From Sphaerotilus montanus (GTDB taxonomy: Bacteria; Pseudomonadota; Gammaproteobacteria; Burkholderiales; Burkholderiaceae_C): a stretch of DNA of 64,000 nucleotides. The notes beneath the pieces were generated by a model. The model was given only the letters and a program-made list of their open reading frames with translations. It was not told the origin of the DNA and did not search any database. Where the stretch lies: positions 930,001 through 994,000 of the forward strand of contig NZ_JACCFH010000001.1 of assembly GCF_013410775.1 (NCBI RefSeq), written 5' to 3'. This document shows, in pieces, positions 57,092-64,000 of this stretch (position 1 is its first letter; each line of letters begins with the position of its first letter). The position numbers were made by a program, and so were the translations under genes.

Positions 57092-58048
57092 TCAACTGGC
57101 CTGTCCACGGAAAAACGGGGCAGCCTTGTAGGCCATGCGGATGCCGTCGCGCAGCGTGGTCTTCGCTGTCCAGCCGAGTCCGGCCAGCCGGCTGACATCC
57201 AGCAGCTTGCGCGGCGTGCCATCGGGCTTGCTGTCGTCGAACACGATCCGACCACCGAAACCGACGACCTGCATCACTGTCTCGGCGAGCTCCCGGATCG
57301 TCACATCGGTGCCAGTGCCCATGTTCACCAGCGGGCCATCGTAGCCCCGCTCCATCAGGTGCACACACGCATCGGCCAGATCGTCCACGTACAGGAACTC
57401 GCGCATCGGCCGGCCGGTGCCCCACACCACGTACTCCGCGTCACCGCGCAGCTTCGCCTCGTGGGCCTTCCTCAGCAGCGCCGGCAGCACATGGCTGTTG
57501 GCCAGATCGTAGTTGTCGTTCGGGCCGTACAGGTTGGTCGGCATCACGCTGACGTACTGGCGGCCGTGCTGGCGGTTGTAGCTCTCGGCCAGCTTGATGC
57601 CGGCGATCTTGGCGATCGCGTAGGGCTCGTTGGTCGGCTCCAGCGGACCAGTCAGCAGGTAGTCCTCGCGAATCGGCTGCGGACAGTCGCGAGGGTAGAT
57701 GCAGCTGGAGCCGAGGAACATCAGCCGCTGCACGCCCGCCAGGTGCGCACCGTGGATCAGGTTCGCCTCGATCATCAGGTTCTGGTAGATGAAGTCGGCG
57801 CGGTAGGTATTGTTGGCCTGAATACCACCGACACGGGCTGCGGCAATGAAGATGTAGTCAGGCTTCTGCTCGGCCAGGAAAGCCTGCACCGCGTGCTGGT
57901 CGAGCAAGTCGAGCTCGCTGCGGCTGCGGGTGATCACGTTCGTGTAACCGCTCGCCTGCAGTCTGCGCAGCAGCGCACTGCCGACCATGCCGCGGTGGCC
58001 GCTGACGAAGATCGGAGCGCCGAGAGGAAGAACGGAAGATGTCTGCAT
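57092..58048 (-). CDS. fcl: GDP-L-fucose synthase
   Basis: 318 residues. SDR epimerase/reductase with [19 protein letters not shown] (Gly17-Gly23), [58 protein letters not shown] (catalytic Tyr/Lys), LYGPNDNYD. It converts the Gmd product to GDP-L-fucose. Its presence implies fucose in the polymer. It lies 25 bp after the Wzz-like gene, on the same strand. Confidence 0.97.
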   Translation of the reverse strand: MQTSSVLPLGAPIFVSGHRGMVGSALLRRLQASGYTNVITRSRSELDLLDQHAVQAFLAEQKPDYIFIAAARVGGIQANNTYRADFIYQNLMIEANLIHGAHLAGVQRLMFLGSSCIYPRDCPQPIREDYLLTGPLEPTNEPYAIAKIAGIKLAESYNRQHGRQYVSVMPTNLYGPNDNYDLANSHVLPALLRKAHEAKLRGDAEYVVWGTGRPMREFLYVDDLADACVHLMERGYDGPLVNMGTGTDVTIRELAETVMQVVGFGGRIVFDDSKPDGTPRKLLDVSRLAGLGWTAKTTLRDGIRMAYKAAPFFRGQAS

Positions 58049-58072
58049 AGGGAAATGGTTCGAGACAGGGTG

Positions 58073-59209
58073 TCAGACCGGACGCCGAGCACGCAACCCG
58101 GTCACCACAGCCCAGACCGACAGCAGCATGCCCGCGAGCACGGCGGCACCCAGCGCGTACATCGCGCGCTTGGGCTTGCTTTTGCGATCAGGTGCAGTCG
58201 CGACATCCACCACCTGGATCAGGCCGCCCTCGCGGCTCTCGTCGAGACGAGCCAGCTCGAACTGCTTGGCATACAGATCGAACAGCGTCTCCTGGTACTT
58301 GTAGTCGCGGTAACGCCCGATGTAGCCAATATCGCGTTGGGCGGGGCTCGCCTCGCGCTGCTCCAGTTTCGCCAATTCGGAACGCAATGCAGCAAGCTGG
58401 GCCTGCTGCTGCTGCATTTCGGGCGCACCATCTGCCAGCGCACGGCGCATCGTCTGCAGTCGCACTTCGGCTGCCGTGACCTCGGCACGCATCCTGGCAT
58501 AGCCATCCGCAGCAGCCTTCGGCTCGGCGCGCAGCACCCCTGCACTGAAGCCACTCTCCTGCAGAGTGACCTGCGCCTCGGTCAGTCGCTTCTTGGTGAT
58601 CTCGAGCTGCTGCTCGAAAAACCGGCGCCGTTGCTGGGCCTCGCTGACGGCCAGTGTGTTGGTCATCAGACGCAACTCATCGACATACGCATTGGCCATC
58701 TCGGCAGCGCGCTTCGGATCGTGGTCATCGACCTCAATGGAGATCAGGCCATCTTTCTTTCCAGCGGAAATGATTGCATTTGCCAGCAGCGTCTGACGAG
58801 CCACTGAGTGGAGCTCAGCTTCGTACACATCCATCAGCCGGAAACGGCTGATCAACCGGTCGGACACCGTGACGCTTTGCATTAGCGCGATGTACTGGTC
58901 AACCGGACTCTTGATGCCCCCTCCGGCCAGTCCAGCGAGCGCACCCAGTGAGCCCAGGGCTGCGGCGGCCGAACCCTGCTGCTGCGGCGGCATCACCACC
59001 GTGCGCGCGGTGTAGACAGGCTTCATCAGCGATGAGGCACCGAAGCCAAGCATGCCGGCCACGACAGATCCCGCAAGGATCACCTTCCAGCGGGCACCGA
59101 TGGCAGCAGCCAACTCCATCAGGTCCACACCATCGTCTTCATCTTCCCAGCCGTGGGTCAGTGTTTGACCCGAAAGTCTCACATCAGATTGTTTTGTCGA
59201 TTCGGGCAT
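58073..59209 (-). CDS. Wzz-type polysaccharide co-polymerase
   Basis: 378 residues from the ATG at 59209, eight bases after the export gene. Two membrane helices (VILAGSVVAGMLGFGAS near residue 50; MYALGAAVLAGMLLSVWAVV near the end) flank a periplasmic coiled-coil domain with AVSEAQQRRRFFEQQLEITKKRLTEAQVTLQESG. Typical Wzz/PCP-1 topology. It sets polymer chain length with the Wzy-like protein. There is no fused tyrosine-kinase domain, and none is encoded nearby, which differs from Wzc-type capsule systems. Confidence 0.9.
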   Translation of the reverse strand: MPESTKQSDVRLSGQTLTHGWEDEDDGVDLMELAAAIGARWKVILAGSVVAGMLGFGASSLMKPVYTARTVVMPPQQQGSAAAALGSLGALAGLAGGGIKSPVDQYIALMQSVTVSDRLISRFRLMDVYEAELHSVARQTLLANAIISAGKKDGLISIEVDDHDPKRAAEMANAYVDELRLMTNTLAVSEAQQRRRFFEQQLEITKKRLTEAQVTLQESGFSAGVLRAEPKAAADGYARMRAEVTAAEVRLQTMRRALADGAPEMQQQQAQLAALRSELAKLEQREASPAQRDIGYIGRYRDYKYQETLFDLYAKQFELARLDESREGGLIQVVDVATAPDRKSKPKRAMYALGAAVLAGMLLSVWAVVTGLRARRPV

Positions 59210-59217
59210 GACGTCTT

Positions 59218-61143
59218 TCAATTCTGCAACGTCTTCAACGCCGCCGCCCCGATACCAAACTGGTACATGATCTGCGTCCATTCCTTCAGATCCTGCGTCC
59301 AGGTCGTCTTGTTCATCATTTCCGGCACGAACACGGTATCACCAGGCTCAGCCTTGAGCTTGGTCACACCGCCCACCAACCCGAAAAAGGATGAGCGCTG
59401 GAGCTGGCTCAGCACACTGCCGTTCGGACGCAAGACAAAGGTGCTGCCCGGATCGGATCCACGCGTCGGGCCACCCGCCAGATTCAGGACATCGCCCACC
59501 GTCCGGCCAGACTCCAGCAGGAACGCACCGCTGTTGAAGACCGAGCCGAACACGCTGACCGTGGTCGGGCGCGCCGGCACGTAGACGCGGTCACCGTCCT
59601 CGATGGGCAGGTCCGGAATCGTGCTGGCATCCGGCTCCAGCTGCAGGACGATCCGGCCGGTCGGGCGCACCTGGCGCAGTTTTTCGATCAGGCGAGAGGT
59701 CGCCGTGCTGCGCTGCTCGAAGGTCGCCGCTTCATCGGCGCTGATGGCACGCTGGGTGGCCGAAGCGCGGGCGAACTCGGTTTCCATGTCGCGCAAGGCC
59801 CGGTCGTAACTCTGCTGTTGCGCCACGCGCACGCTTTCACGGGTCAACTCCGTGCCGTACACATAGGCATTCGGCGTGAGTCCACCAGCCAGACCAACCG
59901 CCATGCGGGTCGTGACGCCAGGCGGCAGCACATATTCGCCAGGCTTGAGCACCTCGCCTTCAATCCGCACACGCTTGTTCTGGCGCGCCACAGGCTGGGT
60001 CGCCTCCACGGCACTGAAGGCCCGCAGCACATCGCCGCTGCCTGGCGCCTGGGCACTGTCTTCGGGCAGGCTGAGCTGGGTGATGCGCGTCTTGGAGCGG
60101 TCGTCCAGGCGCTCGATGGCCAGACGATGGCGGTCGGCCACGGCCGTGAAGCCACCAGCCATCGCGACGATGTCGGCGACCTTCTCTCCGGGCTTCATCT
60201 CGAAGATGGCCGGACGGTTGACACTGCCCACCAGTGCGACCTGCGGGCCGATCGGGCCGACATGGATCACATCGCCGTTCTGCACGACACGGTCTGCGCT
60301 GCGGTCGCCCTTGAGCAGCAGGTCGTAGAGGTCGTAGCGCGTGATGGTGTCCTTGCCTCGCCGCAACTCGATGCTGCGCAGGCTGCCCGCAGAGGCAGGT
60401 CCGCCGCTGCGCATCAGCGCATTGACCACGCTCGACAGCCCGCCCACGGTGTACACCCCCGGGCGCTTGACGTACCCGGTGAGATAGACCCGCACGCTGC
60501 GGATCTGGCCCAGCGACACGCTGATCTGGTAGTTGCGGAACACCTGTCCGACGCGCCGGGAGATGACCTCGGTCAGGTCACCATAGCGCACACCGGCCAC
60601 CATGATCGTGCCGACGCGGGGAATCGAGATGCGGCCGCTGCGATCGACCATGACGCGCAGGTCGGCATCCACCGAGCCCCAGAGCGCGATCTGCAGCTCG
60701 TCGTCGGTGCCGACCACATAGTCGGCAGGCACCAGCCCGCTCGACTCGGCCGTGTCGTAACTGGCCTTGCCGGTGATGAGTTCCTGTCCGAAGCGCTGCA
60801 CGCCGGCATAGCCCAGCTTGCGCACATAGGCCTCGAACTCGTCGACACCCGCGCCGGAGACGCGGGTCAGAGGCGAGCCTGCGCCCTCGTCGCGATCTGG
60901 CATGCGCTCATCGGGAAGCTCCTGCAGGCTGCTGCGGGCACCGGAAGACCGTGCAGGCGCTTGCTGCAACCGGACCGGACCGCCCGCGACAGACCCTGAA
61001 CTGGTGCTAGTCGTCGTTGCCGTCGAACCATCGGTCGTCTGCGTCGTGGCGGTCTGCGCCAGCACCAAGGAGGACGAACCTGCAGCAACCAGGACCACGG
61101 TGCTCAGGCGGCAAAGAGGATATTTCAGGCGAGAAGCGAACAT
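59218..61143 (-). CDS. Wza-like outer-membrane polysaccharide export protein with SLBB repeats
   Basis: 641 residues from the ATG at 61143; an upstream frame to 61371 overlaps rfbC and is rejected. Signal peptide about 1-30 (LSTVVLVAAGSSSLVLAQ) without a lipobox. After a Thr/Ser-rich linker comes the Poly_export domain (YVVGTDDELQIALWGSVDADLRVMVDRSGRISIPRVG), then several SLBB domains (VRVYLTGYVKRPGVYTVGG; VRIEGEVLKPGEYVLPPG; VSVFGSVFNSGAFLLES). It forms the exit conduit for the polymer. Much longer than E. coli Wza (about 380), because of extra SLBB repeats and a helical insert near 450-500. Confidence 0.92.
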   Translation of the reverse strand: MFASRLKYPLCRLSTVVLVAAGSSSLVLAQTATTQTTDGSTATTTSTSSGSVAGGPVRLQQAPARSSGARSSLQELPDERMPDRDEGAGSPLTRVSGAGVDEFEAYVRKLGYAGVQRFGQELITGKASYDTAESSGLVPADYVVGTDDELQIALWGSVDADLRVMVDRSGRISIPRVGTIMVAGVRYGDLTEVISRRVGQVFRNYQISVSLGQIRSVRVYLTGYVKRPGVYTVGGLSSVVNALMRSGGPASAGSLRSIELRRGKDTITRYDLYDLLLKGDRSADRVVQNGDVIHVGPIGPQVALVGSVNRPAIFEMKPGEKVADIVAMAGGFTAVADRHRLAIERLDDRSKTRITQLSLPEDSAQAPGSGDVLRAFSAVEATQPVARQNKRVRIEGEVLKPGEYVLPPGVTTRMAVGLAGGLTPNAYVYGTELTRESVRVAQQQSYDRALRDMETEFARASATQRAISADEAATFEQRSTATSRLIEKLRQVRPTGRIVLQLEPDASTIPDLPIEDGDRVYVPARPTTVSVFGSVFNSGAFLLESGRTVGDVLNLAGGPTRGSDPGSTFVLRPNGSVLSQLQRSSFFGLVGGVTKLKAEPGDTVFVPEMMNKTTWTQDLKEWTQIMYQFGIGAAALKTLQN

Positions 61144-61249
61144 GGAGCGTCGGAGCAAAACGGGGCCGACCCGCGGGGTTCCGGGGCCGACGGCGATTGT
61201 AGAGGGTGGATTCCGGACGCCCGCCTGTCGTCCTGCGGGTGGTAAGGAT

Positions 61250-61801
61250 TCAGTCGAAGTGGCGTGCGGCTGCCAGCACGGGCGCAGCCACATCCTTCGC
61301 GGACAACAGAGGCGCGATCCCCAGGTCGGGCCAGGTGATGCCGATGGCAAGATCGTCCCAGCGCACAACACCTTCGCACTCGGGTGCGTAGAGGTCCGTG
61401 GTCTTGTAGAGAAAGTCCGCGCTGTCGCTGGTCACGACAAACCCGTGCGCGAAACCCGGCGGGATCCAGCACTGCCGGTGACTCTCGGCGGACAGTTCGA
61501 CTCCAACCCACCGCCCGAAGGTCGGGCTGCTATGGCGCAGATCGACCGCGACGTCAAACACGGCGCCTTGCGTGCAGCGCACGAGCTTGCCCTGCGCGTG
61601 CGGCGGCAACTGGTAGTGCAGCCCGCGCAGCACGCCCTTGGCAGAGCGCGAGTGGTTGTCCTGCACGAAGTGCACGTCGTGGCCGACGGCCTCGTTGAAA
61701 ACCTTCTGGTTGTAACTCTCCATGAAGAAGCCGCGGGTGTCCCCGAAGACCTTGGGCTCTAGGATGAGCACATCGGGAATGGCGGTGCGGATGACATTCA
61801 T
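61250..61801 (-). CDS. rfbC: dTDP-4-dehydrorhamnose 3,5-epimerase
   Basis: 183 residues from the ATG at 61801. Cupin fold with FGDTRGFFMESYN, VQDNHSRSAKGVLRGLHYQLP (catalytic His), QGKLVRCTQGAVFDVAVDLR, CWIPPGFAHGFV, YAPECEGVVRWDD. Third step of dTDP-L-rhamnose synthesis. 14 bp after rfbA. The 106 bp between rfbC and the export gene contain no obvious terminator. Confidence 0.98.
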   Translation of the reverse strand: MNVIRTAIPDVLILEPKVFGDTRGFFMESYNQKVFNEAVGHDVHFVQDNHSRSAKGVLRGLHYQLPPHAQGKLVRCTQGAVFDVAVDLRHSSPTFGRWVGVELSAESHRQCWIPPGFAHGFVVTSDSADFLYKTTDLYAPECEGVVRWDDLAIGITWPDLGIAPLLSAKDVAAPVLAAARHFD

Positions 61802-61815
61802 GTTCAGCAGGTTCT

Positions 61816-62697
61816 TCAGTAGATCTTCTCGTGCAGCACCTTCTGCAGGTACTGCCCGTAGCCGTTCTTGAGCAGCGGCTGCGCAAGCCGCTCCAGTTGC
61901 GCCGCGTCGATCCAGCCACGCCGGTACGCGATCTCCTCCGGACACGCCACCTTCAGGCCTTGGCGCTTCTCCAGCGTCGCGATGAACTGCCCGGCTTCCA
62001 GCAGGCTGTCGTGCGTGCCGGTGTCGAGCCAGGCGTAGCCGCGGCCCATGATCTCGACAGTGAGCTGCCCCTGCTGCAGGTAGGCCGCGTTCACGTCGGT
62101 GATCTCCAACTCGCCGCGCTGGCTGGGAGTGATGCCCGCCGCGATGTCGCAGACCTGCTCGTCGTAGAAGTACAGGCCCGTGACGGCGTAGTTGCTCTTC
62201 GGTGCCTTGGGCTTTTCCTCGATGCTCAGCGCGCGGCGGTGGCTGTCGAAGTCGACCACGCCGTAGCGCTCCGGATCGTGCACGTGGTAGGCGAAGACGC
62301 TGGCGCCTTTGGTGCGGGCCGTCGCGCTGTTGAGCAGTTGCTGCAGGTCGTGGCCGTGGAAAATGTTGTCGCCCAGCACCAGCGCGCTCGGCGCACCGCC
62401 GACGAACGCGCGGCCGAGGATGAACGCCTGCGCCAGCCCGTCCGGGCTCGGCTGCACGCAGTAGCTCAAGGAAAGGCCCCAGCGGCTGCCGTCACCGAAC
62501 AGCGCCTCGAAACGCGGCGTGTCCTGCGGCGTGCTGATGATGAGGATGTCGCGGATCCCGGCGAGCATCAGCGTGCTCAGCGGGTAGTAGATCATCGGCT
62601 TGTCATACACCGGCAGCAGCTGCTTGCTGATGGCCAGTGTCGCCGGGTGCAGCCGGGTGCCGGAGCCGCCGGCCAGGATGATGCCTTTGCGTTGCAT
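61816..62697 (-). CDS. rfbA: Glucose-1-phosphate thymidylyltransferase
   Basis: 293 residues. Nucleotidyltransferase start [44 protein letters not shown], then [44 protein letters not shown], and [20 protein letters not shown]. First step: dTTP + glucose-1-P to dTDP-glucose. Gene order rfbB-D-A-C is standard. Confidence 0.99.
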   Translation of the reverse strand: MQRKGIILAGGSGTRLHPATLAISKQLLPVYDKPMIYYPLSTLMLAGIRDILIISTPQDTPRFEALFGDGSRWGLSLSYCVQPSPDGLAQAFILGRAFVGGAPSALVLGDNIFHGHDLQQLLNSATARTKGASVFAYHVHDPERYGVVDFDSHRRALSIEEKPKAPKSNYAVTGLYFYDEQVCDIAAGITPSQRGELEITDVNAAYLQQGQLTVEIMGRGYAWLDTGTHDSLLEAGQFIATLEKRQGLKVACPEEIAYRRGWIDAAQLERLAQPLLKNGYGQYLQKVLHEKIY

Positions 62698-62712
62698 GGG
62701 AACTCCAGTGGA

Positions 62713-63615
62713 TCAGCCGAGGATTTCGGTGAGCATGCGCTCGACGCCCTGCTGCCACGGCGGCAGGCGCAGCCCGAACGTGGCCTGCAGCTTCGTGGTG
62801 GCGAGGCGCGAGTTCAGCGGGCGCTTGGCTGGCGTCGGGAAGGCGGTGGTCGGCACCGGGTCGATCGCCTGCACCTTCAGCTCGCGCCCGAGTCGGCGCG
62901 CCTGCTCGACCACGAAGCTGGCGTAGCCGTGCCAGCTCGTCTGGCCACCAGCCACGGCGTGGTAGGTGCCCGAGAGGTCCAGATCCGGTTGCGCCACCGC
63001 GGTGCGCAGCATCTGCGCGGTCAGGTCGGCCAGCAGGTCGGCGCCGGTGGGGGCTCCGATCTGGTCGTCGATGACGGTGAGTCGCTCGCGCTCGGCCGCC
63101 AGCCGCAACATGGTCTTGGCAAAGTTGCCACCGCGCGCCGCGTAGACCCAGCTCGTGCGCAGGATCAGGTGCCGGCAGCCACTGGCGCGGATGGCGTCCT
63201 CGCCTTCGAGCTTGGTCTGCCCGTAGACGCTCAGCGGGCCGGTCGGCGCGTCTTCGCTGCGGGGCTGGTCGCCCGAGCCGTCGAAGACGTAGTCGGTGCT
63301 GTAGTGGACCAGCCACGCACCGGTCTCGGCCGCACAGCGGGCGAGCACAGCCGGCGCGGTGGCGTTGATCGCGCGGGCGAGGTCGGGTTCGCTTTCGGCC
63401 TTGTCCACGGCGGTGTGCGCCGCAGCATTGACGATGATGTCCGGGCGCACCGCCGCCACGGTCTCGGACAGCCGCTCGGGCCGGCTGAAGTCGCCATGCA
63501 GTTCGGTGCTGTCGTGGTCCAGGCCGACGACGTCGCCCAGCGGGGCCAGCGCGCGCTGCAGCTCCCAGCCAACCTGCCCGCCCTTGCCGAGCAGCAGGAT
63601 CTTCAGGCCGCTCAT
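62713..63615 (-). CDS. rfbD: dTDP-4-dehydrorhamnose reductase
   Basis: 300 residues from the ATG at 63615. Rossmann start ILLLGKGGQVGWELQRAL, then VNAAAHTAVDKAESEP, HYSTDYVFDGSGDQP, YGQTKLEGEDAI (catalytic Tyr/Lys), LILRTSWVYAARGGNFAKTML. Last step to dTDP-L-rhamnose. It overlaps rfbB by four bases (ATGA) and is 15 bp before rfbA. Confidence 0.98.
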   Translation of the reverse strand: MSGLKILLLGKGGQVGWELQRALAPLGDVVGLDHDSTELHGDFSRPERLSETVAAVRPDIIVNAAAHTAVDKAESEPDLARAINATAPAVLARCAAETGAWLVHYSTDYVFDGSGDQPRSEDAPTGPLSVYGQTKLEGEDAIRASGCRHLILRTSWVYAARGGNFAKTMLRLAAERERLTVIDDQIGAPTGADLLADLTAQMLRTAVAQPDLDLSGTYHAVAGGQTSWHGYASFVVEQARRLGRELKVQAIDPVPTTAFPTPAKRPLNSRLATTKLQATFGLRLPPWQQGVERMLTEILG

Positions 63616-64000
63616 GCCCGCGCCCCGTAGTTCTGGTTCACCCAGTCGCGGTAGGCGCCAGTGCGCACCGCGTCGATCCACTGCGTGTTCTCCAGGTACC
63701 AGCGCACCGTCTTGTCGATGCCCGATTCAAACGTCTCCGCTGGCGTCCAGCCGATCTCGCGCTCGATCTTGGTCGGGTCGATCGCGTAGCGGCGGTCATG
63801 ACCGGGGCGGTCAGTGACGAAGGTGATCTGCGCTTCGTACTGCGTGCCGTCCGCCTTCGGCCGCAGCGCGTCGAGCTTGCGGCAGATGACCTGCACCACG
63901 TCGAGGTTCTTGATCTCGTTCTTGCCGCCGACGTTGTAGACCTCGCCCAGCCGGCCCTTGGCCAGCACCTGCCGGATCGCCTCGCAGTGGTCGCGCACGT
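63612..64000 (-). CDS. rfbB: dTDP-glucose 4,6-dehydratase, C-terminal part only
   Basis: The frame is open to the window edge and the N-terminal NAD and catalytic region lies outside. The visible 129 residues are the RfbB C-terminus: DHCEAIRQVLAKGRLGEVYNVGGKNEIKNLDVVQ, ITFVTDRPGHDRRYAIDPTKIEREIGWTPAETFESGIDKTVRWYLEN. It supplies dTDP-4-keto-6-deoxyglucose for rhamnose and possibly for the VioA-like aminotransferase. The promoter of the whole block is beyond the window. Confidence 0.97.
   Translation of the reverse strand, partial: VRDHCEAIRQVLAKGRLGEVYNVGGKNEIKNLDVVQVICRKLDALRPKADGTQYEAQITFVTDRPGHDRRYAIDPTKIEREIGWTPAETFESGIDKTVRWYLENTQWIDAVRTGAYRDWVNQNYGARA

Overview
The window looks like chromosome of a high-GC betaproteobacterium of the Burkholderiales. 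The gene set best fits the Leptothrix/Sphaerotilus/Rubrivivax neighbourhood, but I cannot name a genus. Support comes from an mlaF-E-D-A-C-B lipid-transport operon, rplM-rpsI followed by a DUF6776-type protein, a bactofilin and erpA, a PHA synthase, a HexR-type regulator behind zwf, and ADP-heptose genes beside an O-antigen/EPS locus. I saw no tRNA, rRNA, CRISPR array, insertion sequence or phage gene. No gene-free stretch exceeds about 300 bases.

Layout. 1-3411: hybrid histidine kinase, cut by the window start. 3418-7162: a dikinase-like protein without its PEP-binding barrel, paired with a PhoU-like protein. 7379-10017: PHA synthase and two small lipoproteins. 10048-18372: ATP-grasp protein, recQ, ClC channel, ssb, M20 amidohydrolase, isochorismatase-like hydrolase and a GlxA-type regulator. 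18375-23563: pgi and tal facing zwf-hexR (central carbon metabolism). 23548-27465: complete mla operon. 27631-30240: erpA, bactofilin, a membrane coiled-coil protein, rpsI and rplM. 30409-42242: purine module, consisting of a BMP/ABC nucleoside-type importer, guanine deaminase, a LysR regulator and divergent xdhABC. 42206-64000: a 22-kb block, all on the minus strand, for surface polysaccharide.

The surface block, read in its own direction (high to low coordinates), runs: rfbB (partial), rfbD, rfbA, rfbC, a Wza-like export protein, a Wzz-like chain-length protein, fcl, gmd, a 4-aminosugar aminotransferase and its acetyltransferase, Wzx flippase, a GT2, a Wzy-like polymerase, an acetyltransferase, three GT4-type transferases, a GT2, a WecA-like initiating transferase, the heptose kinase rfaE1 and the epimerase hldD. 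The genes predict a Wzx/Wzy-assembled polymer with rhamnose, fucose and an N-acetylated 4-amino-4,6-dideoxyhexose. Many genes overlap by four bases (ATGA), so translation is probably coupled.

Most worth a second look are the truncated dikinase/PhoU-like pair, an A/T-rich segment inside one glycosyltransferase that points to recombination, the compact purine regulon, and several near-perfect palindromes in promoter regions (about 7273, 16725, 21165 and 29296).
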